Source: Pseudobutyrivibrio sp. 49
GTDB taxonomy: Bacteria > Bacillota > Clostridia > Lachnospirales > Lachnospiraceae
Direction of reading: 5' to 3'
DNA: 64,000 bases
Assembly: GCF_900100545.1 (NCBI RefSeq)
Contig: NZ_FNDP01000001.1
Span: 535,115 to 599,114 of the forward strand
Below, in pieces: positions 51,561-61,494 of this stretch. The notes under the pieces are model-generated. The model was not told the origin of the DNA, searched no databases, and saw nothing but the letters and a program-made list of their open reading frames with translations. How positions within the stretch are numbered: position 1 is the first letter of the stretch; each line of letters begins with the position of its first letter. The position numbers and the translations under genes were made by a program.

Positions 51561-53243
51561 ATGACTACAAGAAACAAACGTAGCGATACCAAGTTTCTTA
51601 TGCAGGGCAGTATCCTTGCAATGGCATCAATAATAAGCCGTATTGTGGGACTCATGTACAGAGTCCCACTTAAGGCTATTATAGGCAAAATCGGAAACGA
51701 CTACTATGGTACCGCATATGAGGTATACAATATAATATTGCTTATTTCTTCTTACAGTATTCCACTTGCTGTTTCCAAGCTGGTTTCTGCAAGAATGGCA
51801 AAAGGGCACGTAAAAGACGCAAACAAGGTTTTGCACGGCGCCCTTCTTTTTGCGTTTATAACAGGTGGTAGTGCATCACTAATAGTATTCTTTGGTGCCG
51901 AATTTTTTACAGGTTCACTTTTAAAGACTCCACTGTCAGCCATAGCTTTAAAGGTTTTGGCTCCAACATTATTAGTGGTTGCTATTCTTGGTGTATTTCG
52001 TGGATTTTTCCAGGGCCTTGGCTCTATGATACCAAGTGCTATATCACAAATAGGAGAGCAGATTGTCAACGCTATAGTATCTGTAGTAGCTGCTCACATT
52101 CTATTTAGTTATGGAAAAAAAGTTGGTGGTGTTCTAGGAAATGAAAAGGGTTATGCTGCGGCTTTCGGTGCTGCAGGTGGTACACTGGGTACCGCTTCAG
52201 GAGCAGCCTTTGCTTTGATTTTTGTTTTGTTTATCTTTTTCGCTTTCAAAAAAGTATTTAATAAAATGATGAAAAAAGATAAGCACAGAAATACTGAAGG
52301 ATATGGCGAGATAATGTCCGCCCTTGTAATGACTATTATCCCTGTACTTTTAAGTACAACGGTTTATAATATCAGCTCTATTATTGATCAGGGTATTTAT
52401 AAAAATATTGCCCTTGCACAAGGCCATGATGCCACTCTTATCAGCGAAAGCTGGGGTGTATTTACTGGTCAGTATAAGGTACTTATAAATGTACCTTTGG
52501 CCATTGCATCTGCTATGGCAGCATCTACTGTTCCAAGCTTGACTGCAGCTTTTCATTCAAATGACGCTGCACTGGTTAAAAAGCAGATTAATATGGCCAA
52601 CAGATTTGTCATGGTTATAGCATTTCCATGTTGTGTAGGTATGATGGTTTTAGCTTCACCAATAATGCAGCTTTTATTCAGTGATTCAGAAAAATCTTCT
52701 GGATTAATGCTTATGATAGGTGGTTGCTCTATTATTTTCTATTCTTTATCTACACTATCAAATGGTATTTTACAGGGTATAGATAAAATGACTATCCCTG
52801 TAAAAAATGCATTAATAGCCCTAGTGGCACATGTTGCCTTTTTATTCGTACTACTAGAAGTCTTTGATCTGCATATTTACGCTGTAATTATCGCAAATGC
52901 ATTTTACGCCCTGCTTATGTGCTTTTTGAATCAATCTGCTGTACTGAAATTTTCAGGCGCAAATATTGATATCAAAAAAGTATTTCTTGCTCCACTTGAA
53001 GCAAGTGCACTTATGGGTGTTATAGTATACTTAGTTTACAGATTGATTAATGGTCTGGTTTCATTAAGTGCTTCAGCAGGTGTTGCTAATTTTGTAGGAT
53101 GTATTGTCTCTATTATTGCTGGAGTTATCGTTTACTTTGTCTCTATGTTCATTTTTAAAGGTATAGACGAAGAGACCTTAATGAAATTCCCAGGCGGAGC
53201 TAAGCTATGCAGTATTGCCTATAGCTTACATTTATTGAGGTAA
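51561..53243 (+). CDS. SpoVB/MurJ-like polysaccharide flippase
   Basis: This 560-residue integral membrane protein has about 14 hydrophobic segments and belongs to the MOP flippase superfamily, SpoVB/YtgP branch. The N-terminus FLMQGSILAMASIISRIVGLMYRVPL and the GTASGA and GIYKNIALA regions are typical (quoted as short segments of the family pattern). Such proteins flip lipid-linked cell-wall precursors such as lipid II; the precise substrate is not shown by sequence. It lies 7 bases after the DUF3048 gene and 5 bases before the FAD protein. Confidence 0.9.
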   Translation: MTTRNKRSDTKFLMQGSILAMASIISRIVGLMYRVPLKAIIGKIGNDYYGTAYEVYNIILLISSYSIPLAVSKLVSARMAKGHVKDANKVLHGALLFAFITGGSASLIVFFGAEFFTGSLLKTPLSAIALKVLAPTLLVVAILGVFRGFFQGLGSMIPSAISQIGEQIVNAIVSVVAAHILFSYGKKVGGVLGNEKGYAAAFGAAGGTLGTASGAAFALIFVLFIFFAFKKVFNKMMKKDKHRNTEGYGEIMSALVMTIIPVLLSTTVYNISSIIDQGIYKNIALAQGHDATLISESWGVFTGQYKVLINVPLAIASAMAASTVPSLTAAFHSNDAALVKKQINMANRFVMVIAFPCCVGMMVLASPIMQLLFSDSEKSSGLMLMIGGCSIIFYSLSTLSNGILQGIDKMTIPVKNALIALVAHVAFLFVLLEVFDLHIYAVIIANAFYALLMCFLNQSAVLKFSGANIDIKKVFLAPLEASALMGVIVYLVYRLINGLVSLSASAGVANFVGCIVSIIAGVIVYFVSMFIFKGIDEETLMKFPGGAKLCSIAYSLHLLR

Positions 53244-53248
53244 ATTAT

Positions 53249-54460
53249 ATGGATAACAACGAAAAGCTTTACGATGTCTGTATAGTTGGTGCTGGATTCT
53301 CAGGACTTGTTCTTGCAATTAAGCTTGCAAGAGCAGGTCTTTTGGTATGTTTAGCAGAACTTAACAGAGTCGTTGGAAGACGCATATTATCTACTGGTAA
53401 CGGAAGATGTAATTTTACCAATAGACGTATGAGTAGTGATTATTATTACAGTCAGCATGACCTTTCCTTTATGGAAGATTATCATGACGATTTGATAGAT
53501 TTCTTGCGAGAATTAGGTGTAATTGAAAGAGATTTTGATGGATATTATTATCCAATCACCAATCAGGCTAAAACAGTAAGAGATGCTTTGGAAAATGAAA
53601 TTATCGCTCTTGGAATTGATGTATTCTTGGATAATCGTGTTACAGATATTTCAAAAGATGATGTTTTTACAGTTACTACCCATAGAACAGTAATTAAAGC
53701 TAAAAAGGTATGTGTGGCTTCCGGTGGATTATCTGCAGCGACTCTAGGATCATCTAAATTCGGTTACAAGATGGCCACTAAGTTTAAAATGAAAGTCACA
53801 AAGCTTGCTCCTGCATTGGTGGGCGTAGTCTCTAAGGATATATGTCTTAAGGATTTAGCCGGCGTGAGAGCATTGGGGATGGTTTCATACAGAGATACCT
53901 CCTGCGAGGGCGAAATACAGTTTAATAAAGACGGTATTTCAGGCTATCCTGTTATGTGCATTAGCAGATATATAGGTTTTGATGAGCTTGATAAGAAGCT
54001 CTCTGATATATCAATTGATTTTGCTTACTTTATGTCAGAAGATGAGCTAAAAGAAGAGCTTAAGAAAAGATTTTCACACAACAATAATGCAACCATTCTA
54101 GCAGCTTTAAATGGTATTTCAAATGAAAAGGTAATCCAGACCGTGGTAAGTTACGCACGTATTTACGGAGATACCGTTGTTTCAAAGCTTGATGAAGAAG
54201 ATATAGATAATTTGGTTTATTATTTCAAGCATTTTACTGTTAGTCTAGAAGGAACAAAAGGCTTTGACAACTCACAGGTTACTGCCGGAGGTGTTGAGCT
54301 AGACGGTATTGAATTAGACAGTATGGAGTCAAAAAATTGTAAAGGTCTTTACTTTACTGGAGAAGTTCTTGATGTAGATGGAATTTGTGGTGGTTATAAT
54401 CTTACATGGGCATACCTTTCAGCTTCAAAGGCTGCAAAGGCAATTATTGAAGAGGTGTAA
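53249..54460 (+). CDS. HI0933/BaiN-type flavoprotein
   Basis: This 403-residue NAD(P)/FAD-dependent oxidoreductase belongs to the HI0933/BaiN family. The FAD-binding GAGFSG is at 14-19, and RRILSTGNGRCNFTN is the family fingerprint. The C-terminal GYNLTWAYLSASKAAKAI closes the FAD site. BaiN of Clostridium scindens acts in bile-acid dehydroxylation, but most members have no known substrate, so bile-acid activity is not supported here. The next flavoprotein gene starts immediately after its stop. Confidence 0.9.
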   Translation: MDNNEKLYDVCIVGAGFSGLVLAIKLARAGLLVCLAELNRVVGRRILSTGNGRCNFTNRRMSSDYYYSQHDLSFMEDYHDDLIDFLRELGVIERDFDGYYYPITNQAKTVRDALENEIIALGIDVFLDNRVTDISKDDVFTVTTHRTVIKAKKVCVASGGLSAATLGSSKFGYKMATKFKMKVTKLAPALVGVVSKDICLKDLAGVRALGMVSYRDTSCEGEIQFNKDGISGYPVMCISRYIGFDELDKKLSDISIDFAYFMSEDELKEELKKRFSHNNNATILAALNGISNEKVIQTVVSYARIYGDTVVSKLDEEDIDNLVYYFKHFTVSLEGTKGFDNSQVTAGGVELDGIELDSMESKNCKGLYFTGEVLDVDGICGGYNLTWAYLSASKAAKAIIEEV

Positions 54461-56044
54461 ATGATTAAAATTGACCAGCTGAAGCTAGATATTTCAGCAA
54501 AAGATAACCAAATAATTAGCGCTATAGCAAAGAAACTCAGAGTAAATGAAAAGGATATAAGAGAATATCAAATTTTAAAGCGTTCTATTGATGCTAGAAA
54601 AAAGCCTGATTTATTTTTCGTTTATTCTGTTGCAGTCACCTTAGACAATTCTTTAGAGTCTAAGGTCTTAAAAAAGTGTTCAAAAGACAATAACGTAAAT
54701 ACGTATAAGCCAAAGGTTTATGCATTACCTTCAACAAATTATAATTCATCACGTCCAATCGTGGTTGGTGCAGGTCCTGCTGGACTTTTTGCCGCTTACA
54801 TATTTGCGCTAAACAACATGAATCCAATTGTTTTTGAACGTGGTAAAAAGGTTGATGACAGAACAAAAGACATCTTAGAGTTTTGGGAGACCGGTGTTTT
54901 AAATACATCTTCAAATGTACAGTTTGGAGAGGGTGGTGCCGGAACTTTTTCTGATGGAAAGCTTAATACACTTGTTAATGACAAGCTTGGTAGAAACAAA
55001 TTTGTACTAGAGACCTTTGTTAAGTTTGGTGCTCCTTCAAACATTTTATATGATGGCAAACCACACATTGGTACAGATATTTTAAAACAGGTTATTGCCA
55101 GTATGCGTAATGAAATTATCAAGCTTGGCGGAGAATTCCATTTTGAAGCTCAGGTAGATAGCTTTGTTATTGAAGATAGTAAAATTAAGGGTGTTATATC
55201 AAAAGGCGAAACCTACTACAGTGATTCTGTAGTACTAGCAATTGGCCACAGTGCAAGAGATACATTCAAAACTCTTTATGACCTTGGCTTTGATATGGAA
55301 GCAAAAGATTTTGCAGTTGGATTTAGAATAGAACATCCTCAGGCAATGATTTCTGAGACCATGTACGGTCCTAAGTTTAACCAGCTTGAGCCAGCCCCTT
55401 ATAAGCTTGCACATAATCTTGAAAATGGACGAGGAGTATATTCCTTCTGTATGTGTCCAGGAGGGTTCGTTGTTAATTCTTCATCCGAAGAAAACCGCTT
55501 AGTGGTTAACGGAATGAGCTATTCAAAACGAGATAGTCATAATGCCAACAGTGCTATTGTTGTATCCGTTGGCGCAACAGAATTTGATAAAAGTAATCCT
55601 CTTGCCGGAATCGAATTCCAGCGCAATATAGAAAGCAAGGCCTTTACTCTTGCCAATGGATTGATTCCACAGCAGCTTTACGGCGATTTTAAAGAGAATC
55701 GTTTATCAAAGGCATATGGCGATTTTTCTTCTGAAACTAAGGGAAAAACAGCCTTTGGACTTCTTTCTGAGATATTTTCTCAGGAAATTAATCAATCTAT
55801 TATTGACGCAATGGGTCATTTTGGTACTAAAATAAAGGGATTCGATAGATATGATGCAATTCTTTCCGGTGTTGAAAGCAGAACTTCATCACCAGTAAGA
55901 ATTAGCAGAGATGAGCAGTTCCAATCCAATATCAAAGGATTGTATCCTTGTGGTGAAGGAGCTGGATTTGCTGGCGGTATCACATCTGCAGCCATGGATG
56001 GACTTAAGGTGGCTGAAGCTGTGATAGCAAATCAGAATTTATAG
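54461..56044 (+). CDS. FAD-dependent dehydrogenase, COG2509-like
   Basis: This 527-residue flavoprotein has an N-terminal domain of about 90 residues, then the FAD-binding GAGPAG at 103-108. The NVQFGEGGAGTFSDGKL segment is diagnostic for this NAD(FAD)-utilising dehydrogenase group, and the C-terminus has GEGAGFAGGITSAAMDG. No substrate is established for the group. It follows the HI0933-type gene with no gap and precedes mutS by 19 bases. Two unrelated flavoproteins in direct tandem is notable. Confidence 0.88.
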   Translation: MIKIDQLKLDISAKDNQIISAIAKKLRVNEKDIREYQILKRSIDARKKPDLFFVYSVAVTLDNSLESKVLKKCSKDNNVNTYKPKVYALPSTNYNSSRPIVVGAGPAGLFAAYIFALNNMNPIVFERGKKVDDRTKDILEFWETGVLNTSSNVQFGEGGAGTFSDGKLNTLVNDKLGRNKFVLETFVKFGAPSNILYDGKPHIGTDILKQVIASMRNEIIKLGGEFHFEAQVDSFVIEDSKIKGVISKGETYYSDSVVLAIGHSARDTFKTLYDLGFDMEAKDFAVGFRIEHPQAMISETMYGPKFNQLEPAPYKLAHNLENGRGVYSFCMCPGGFVVNSSSEENRLVVNGMSYSKRDSHNANSAIVVSVGATEFDKSNPLAGIEFQRNIESKAFTLANGLIPQQLYGDFKENRLSKAYGDFSSETKGKTAFGLLSEIFSQEINQSIIDAMGHFGTKIKGFDRYDAILSGVESRTSSPVRISRDEQFQSNIKGLYPCGEGAGFAGGITSAAMDGLKVAEAVIANQNL

Positions 56045-56063
56045 AATAAGGTGGGAATAAATA

Positions 56064-58673
56064 GTGGCAGAATACACTCCAATGATGCAGGAGTATCTTA
56101 AAACTAAAGCAGAATATGAAGATTGTATCTTATTTTACCGTTTAGGTGATTTTTATGAGATGTTTTTTGAGGATGCTAAAACAGCCTCAAGAGAATTAGA
56201 ACTTACACTTACAGGTAAATCATGTGGTATGGAAGAACGTGCGCCTATGTGTGGTGTTCCTTTTCACGCTGCAGATTCATATATAAACAGACTTGTTAGC
56301 CGTGGCTATAAGGTAGCTATTTGCGAGCAGGTAGAAGATCCTAAGGAAGCAAAAGGTCTTGTTAAAAGAGAAGTAATCAGAGTTGTTACTCCTGGAACAA
56401 ATATCGACCAGATGGCACTTGACGAGGGCAGTAATAATTATATTATGTCCATCTTCTATAACAGAGGCATTTTTGGCGTAAGTTCCTGTGATATTTCCAC
56501 AGCAGACTTTTATCTTACAGAAGTAGACAGTATAAGAAAGCTTATTGATGAGCTTTATAAATTCAATCCTGCAGAAATTATTTATTCAAAATCTATTTTT
56601 GAATCAGGCATTGATATTTCTGAGGTTTCGCAGAAAATCGAAAGTGCTTTATCACAGTTGGATGAATCTTTCTACGACGATACACTTTCTACAAGAGAGT
56701 TGTTAAATCACTTCCATGCCCATTCTTTAGAGGGGCTTGGATTAATGGATTTTTCCTATGGTCGAATAGCAGCAGGCGCACTTCTCAGTTACCTTAAAGA
56801 AACACAAAAGACAGAGCTTGCTCACCTTACACATATCACTCCATATACAGATGGAAAGTATATGCTTCTTGATAACTCAACAAGAAGAAATTTAGAGCTT
56901 ACTGAGACCATGAGAGACAAGCAAAAGCGTGGCTCACTTCTTTGGGTTTTGGATAAGACAAAAACCGCCATGGGAGCACGACAGCTTAAAAGCTTTATTG
57001 AGCAGCCTCTTGTATCTGTAGATGAGATTATTAAGCGTCAGGATGCCATTTCTGAAATTAATGAATCTCTCATAGATAGAGAAGAACTTAGAGAATACCT
57101 TTCTTCAGTTTATGATTTAGAGCGCCTAATCACTAAGATTACCTATCAGTCGGCTAATCCACGTGATTTAATTGCTTTTAAGCAGTCTATTGGTATGCTT
57201 ACACCAATTAAGACTTTGCTTTCAGGCTTTCATTGTCATCTCTTAGAGGATACTAATTCAAATATTGATGACATGAAGGACTTATTTGAGCTCATAGATT
57301 CAGCTATCGATGATGAGCCTCCAATTTCTTCAAGAGATGGAGACATTATCAAGTCAGGCTTTAATGAAGAAGTAGACAGACTTCGTGCTGCAAAGGTGGA
57401 TGGTAAACAGTGGCTCGCAGATTTAGAGGCAAAGGAAAGAGAAAAAACTGGTATTAAAAACCTTAAAATCAAATTCAACAAGGTGTTTGGTTTCTATCTT
57501 GAGGTTACAAATTCATATAAGGATTTAGTTCCTGATTACTACGTTAGAAAGCAGACCCTTGCTAATGCCGAGAGATATTACACTCCTGAATTAAAGGAGC
57601 TTGAAGACAGTATTCTCGGCGCCGAGGACCGTCTTAACACAATCGAGTACGAGTTCTTCAAAACAGTCAGAGATACTATTGCTTCAAACGTTGACAGAAT
57701 TCAGATTACTGCCAAGGCTATTGCATTATTAGATGCAATTATTTCAATGGCTGTAGTTGCAGAAAAGAATCACTATGTACGTCCGATAATTGATAATAGA
57801 GGAATCATCGATATCAAGGATGGACGTCATCCTGTTGTAGAGCAGATGATTAACGCAGATCAGTTTATTTCAAACGACTGTGAACTTGATATCGACTCAA
57901 GAACAATAGCAATCATCACGGGACCAAATATGGCTGGTAAATCTACATACATGCGTCAGGTTGCACTTATTGTTCTTATGGCACAGATAGGAAGCTTTGT
58001 ACCAGCAGCCTCTGCGCAGATTGGTGTTGTTGACCGTATCTTTACCCGAGTAGGTGCCAGCGATGATTTATCTACCGGTCAGTCTACCTTCATGGTGGAA
58101 ATGAATGAGGTTGCTAATATTCTTCATAATGCTACCAGTAAATCACTTTTAATTTTGGATGAAATCGGTAGAGGAACATCTACCTACGATGGTCTTTCTA
58201 TTGCGTGGTCGGTGGTAGAGCATATCGCCTACCAAATTGGTGCAAAGACCCTTTTTGCGACCCACTATCACGAGCTTACAGAGCTTGAAGGTCAGATAAA
58301 AGGTGTACATAATTATTGCATCGCTGTTCAGGAATTAGGTGAAGATATTATCTTCCTTAGAAAAATCATTCCTGGTGGTGCTGACCAGAGCTATGGTATT
58401 CAGGTAGCACGACTTGCAGGCTTACCAGAAGAAGTTCTTAGTCGTGCAAGAACTATCGTCAACTCGCTAAATGAAAACGATATAGCAGCTGTTTCTGACA
58501 GAATTTCTATCAGAGAACAGGTAGAAGAGAAGTTAAAATCTCTTGAAGGGGTAACCATATCAGAAAACGAAGCTGAAATAATAGCTGGTTTAAGGGAGCT
58601 TGATGTTACAAAAATCACTCCGCTTGAAGCTATGAATATACTATTTGAGTTTCACAATAAGGTTAATGAATAA
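56064..58673 (+). CDS. mutS: DNA mismatch repair protein MutS
   Basis: MutS recognises mispaired bases and starts repair. The 869-residue protein has the mismatch-binding FYEMF motif near residue 32, connector, lever and clamp domains, and the ATPase with Walker A GPNMAGKSTYM near 620 and LILDEIGRGTST. Length is typical and the frame is intact. Translation starts at GTG after AAGGTGGG. The stop codon overlaps the mutL ATG by one base (TAATG), so the genes are coupled. Confidence 0.97.
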   Translation: MAEYTPMMQEYLKTKAEYEDCILFYRLGDFYEMFFEDAKTASRELELTLTGKSCGMEERAPMCGVPFHAADSYINRLVSRGYKVAICEQVEDPKEAKGLVKREVIRVVTPGTNIDQMALDEGSNNYIMSIFYNRGIFGVSSCDISTADFYLTEVDSIRKLIDELYKFNPAEIIYSKSIFESGIDISEVSQKIESALSQLDESFYDDTLSTRELLNHFHAHSLEGLGLMDFSYGRIAAGALLSYLKETQKTELAHLTHITPYTDGKYMLLDNSTRRNLELTETMRDKQKRGSLLWVLDKTKTAMGARQLKSFIEQPLVSVDEIIKRQDAISEINESLIDREELREYLSSVYDLERLITKITYQSANPRDLIAFKQSIGMLTPIKTLLSGFHCHLLEDTNSNIDDMKDLFELIDSAIDDEPPISSRDGDIIKSGFNEEVDRLRAAKVDGKQWLADLEAKEREKTGIKNLKIKFNKVFGFYLEVTNSYKDLVPDYYVRKQTLANAERYYTPELKELEDSILGAEDRLNTIEYEFFKTVRDTIASNVDRIQITAKAIALLDAIISMAVVAEKNHYVRPIIDNRGIIDIKDGRHPVVEQMINADQFISNDCELDIDSRTIAIITGPNMAGKSTYMRQVALIVLMAQIGSFVPAASAQIGVVDRIFTRVGASDDLSTGQSTFMVEMNEVANILHNATSKSLLILDEIGRGTSTYDGLSIAWSVVEHIAYQIGAKTLFATHYHELTELEGQIKGVHNYCIAVQELGEDIIFLRKIIPGGADQSYGIQVARLAGLPEEVLSRARTIVNSLNENDIAAVSDRISIREQVEEKLKSLEGVTISENEAEIIAGLRELDVTKITPLEAMNILFEFHNKVNE

Positions 58674-60555
58674 TGGGAAAAATTAATTTACTTAGTCAGG
58701 AAACAATCGATAAGATTGCCGCTGGTGAGGTAGTAGAAAGACCAGCTTCTGTCGAAAAGAGTTAATCGAAAACAGTATTGATGCAGGTGCAACAGCTATT
58801 TCTGTTGAAATTAAAGGTGGTGGAATAGAGTATCTTCGTATAACCGATAATGGTTCTGGAATTGATAAAGACCAGATTCAGATTGCGTTCCTTCGTCATT
58901 CTACGTCTAAAATTTCATCAGCAGTCGATTTGGACAACGTTCGTTCACTAGGTTTTAGAGGTGAAGCTTTATCAAGTATTTCTGCTGTTTCAAAAGTCGA
59001 ATTAATCACAAAGACAAAGGATTCTCTTCTTGGTGCCAGCTATATTATCGAGGGGGCCAAAGAGATTTCTCTTACAGATGTGGGAGCACCTGATGGCACA
59101 ACCTTTATAGTACGACAGTTGTTTTATAATACTCCTGCCAGAAAGAAATTCTTGAAATCTGAAAGTACTGAAGGAAGCTATGTATTTGATGTTGTTGAGC
59201 ATTTAGCACTTTCACATCCAGAGATTTCATTTAAATTTATTCTAAATGGCAAAGAAAAACTAATGACTTCTGGAAATGGCTCTCTTTCAGATACCATTTA
59301 TCAGATATATGGACGTCAGATAGCTTCCAATGTTTTGGATTTAGATTACAAGGATGAAAAGGTTTATATTAACGGATTTATAGGACAATCTATTATAGCT
59401 AGAGGAAATAGAGCCTTTGAACACTTCTTCGTTAATAGCAGATATATAAAAAGCAATAATTTATCTCGTGCCTGTGAAGAAGGCTACTACGGATTTTTAA
59501 TGGGACATCAGTATCCATTTTTCGTAATAAATATCGCATTTACGGATTCAGCTGTGGATGTAAATGTGCACCCTACAAAACAGGAGGTACGTTTTGAGAA
59601 TGAAGCTCAAATATGCGAGCTTCTAACAAAAATAATTAATCAGCGTCTTAGAAAAAGAGAAGATGTATTAGAGACCCATATAGATGAACCAGTTGTAAAG
59701 CCTCAGCCTATAATTCAGCAACCTGTAAATACATCAAAGGTAGAACTACAACCTGAATTCAATACTTCATCTTCAATGTCTTCTCCAGAAGCAGAGGTTA
59801 TTCCTCATCCAAAGCCTGTTAAAACTCCAGAACCTTTTGAGAGAGACAGGCTCGAAAAAATAAAACAGTCTATCACTGCACAGATTCACAGCGATACTCC
59901 TTATGAAAAGAAGTTTGCTGAAAAGAATCGTGGCGGAGAAAAATATGAACAAATCAGTTTCCTAAACAAGGAAGCTTTTAAAGAACATAAAATTATAGGT
60001 CAGGTATTTGATACATATTGGATAGTAGAGTACGACAAAAATATGTATATAATCGACCAGCATGCTGCACATGAAAAGGTACTCTTTGAGAAAACCATGG
60101 CACGCCTGAAAAATAATGAGATGACTTCTCAAATGATAAGTCCTCCTGTTATTGTTTCACTTTCACCTCAGGATGTGCTGCTCTTTGAAAATTACAGAGA
60201 AGCTTTTGAAAAACTGGGATATAGAGTAGAATCCTTTGGTGGCAATGAGCTTGCTATTAACGGAATTCCAGGAAATCTTTTAAACCTCGACCCAAAAGCC
60301 TTTTTCCTTGAAGTTTTGGCAGATTGCCAGTCATATAAGGCAAGTGATTCCTTTGATATGATTATTGAAAAAGTTGCCTCTATGTCATGTAAGGCGGCAG
60401 TCAAGGGAAACAACAGACTTTCCATTCCAGAAATCAAAACACTTATTGATGAGCTTTTAGATTTGGATAACCCATATCATTGTCCTCATGGCAGACCAAC
60501 AATGATATCTTTTTCCGAATATGAGCTTGGTAAAAAGTTTAAAAGGATTATTTAA
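58673..60555 (+). pseudogene. mutL: mutL, interrupted by a one-base frameshift in ATPase motif I
   Basis: MutL couples MutS mismatch recognition to strand cleavage. The ATG at 58673 gives 30 codons ending ERPASVEKS then TAA at 58763-58765. The family sequence ERPASVVKELIENS continues in another frame from about 58756, and that frame stays open to 60555. One missing base near 58754-58755 (a GTA codon reduced to GA) explains it. The downstream frame has no plausible start before TTG at 58930. Restored length is 627 residues. The rest is conserved: DNGSGI, GFRGEAL, HPTKQEVRF, the endonuclease motif DQHAAHEKVLFE and CPHGRP. It could be a true mutation or a sequence error. Confidence 0.9.
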
Positions 60556-61493
60556 TGAAAAACTTAGTAGTACTTACTGGCCCAACAGCAGTTGGTAAAA
60601 CTTCACTTTCAATTAATCTCGCCAAGGCTATAAATGGCGAGATTATTTCTGCTGACTGTATGCAGGTATATAAGCGAATGGATATCGGAACCGCAAAGAT
60701 AATGCCAGAAGAAATGGACGGTGTAGTTCATCATTTGATCGATGTTATCGAACCACAGGAGGATTTCCATGTTGTACGCTTTAAGGAAATGGTCCTTGCT
60801 GCAATGGAGAAAATCTATGCAAAGGGAAAAGTGCCAATCATTTGCGGTGGTACTGGCTTTTATATACAGGCTATACTTTATGATATACAGTTTACTGATC
60901 AGGAAATTGATCAGGAATATCGTAGTTCTCTCGAAAAATACGCTGATGAGAATGGAAATGAAGCTCTTTTGGAAAAGCTAAGACAAGTTGATCCCGAATC
61001 AGCTGAATCCATTCCTGCAAACAATCGAAAGCGTGTAATAAGAGCTTTGGAATACTTCAAACAAACTGGAGAACAGTTCTCCGTACATAACAAGCGTGAA
61101 AGAGACAGAATTAGTCCTTATAATTTTGCATATTTTGTATTAAATGATGATAGGGAACTGTTGTATAATCGCATAGATTTGAGAGTAGACAAGATGGCGG
61201 AAGCAGGTTTGCTTGAAGAAGTAAAATCACTTCTTGAAGAAGGTTGCAAGCCTGGCATGACTTCTATGGATGGAATTGGCTATAAAGAAATCATAGCGAG
61301 TCTTAATGGAGAAATGTCCCTTGAAGAGGCTCTTGAATTGATAAAAAAGAATTCAAGAAACTATGCAAAGCGTCAGCTTACATGGTTTAGAAGAGAAAAA
61401 GAGGTTGTTTGGCTGGATAAAACTGACTTAAAAACAGAAAAACAACTTTTAGATAAAATTCTACAAACCTTAAAAGAGAAAGGAATTATATAA
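60555..61493 (+). CDS. miaA: tRNA dimethylallyltransferase MiaA
   Basis: MiaA prenylates A37 of tRNAs that read codons starting with U. The 312-residue protein has the P-loop GPTAVGKTSLS at 8-18, the SADCMQVYKRMDIGTAKI segment and the GGTGFYIQA segment. Length is typical. It overlaps the mutL stop by one base (TAATG), the usual mutS-mutL-miaA order. The PLP-enzyme gene starts 1 base after its stop. Confidence 0.96.
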   Translation: MKNLVVLTGPTAVGKTSLSINLAKAINGEIISADCMQVYKRMDIGTAKIMPEEMDGVVHHLIDVIEPQEDFHVVRFKEMVLAAMEKIYAKGKVPIICGGTGFYIQAILYDIQFTDQEIDQEYRSSLEKYADENGNEALLEKLRQVDPESAESIPANNRKRVIRALEYFKQTGEQFSVHNKRERDRISPYNFAYFVLNDDRELLYNRIDLRVDKMAEAGLLEEVKSLLEEGCKPGMTSMDGIGYKEIIASLNGEMSLEEALELIKKNSRNYAKRQLTWFRREKEVVWLDKTDLKTEKQLLDKILQTLKEKGII

Positions 61494-61494
61494 G

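Noticed and set aside
53249-54460. Bile-acid dehydroxylation role for the BaiN-like protein
   Set aside because: Most HI0933-family proteins are not in bile-acid operons and no other bai genes are present.
58745-58765. Programmed ribosomal frameshifting in mutL
   Set aside because: The CGAAAAG stretch is not a canonical slippery heptamer, and no downstream stem was identified. A one-base deletion or sequence error is simpler.
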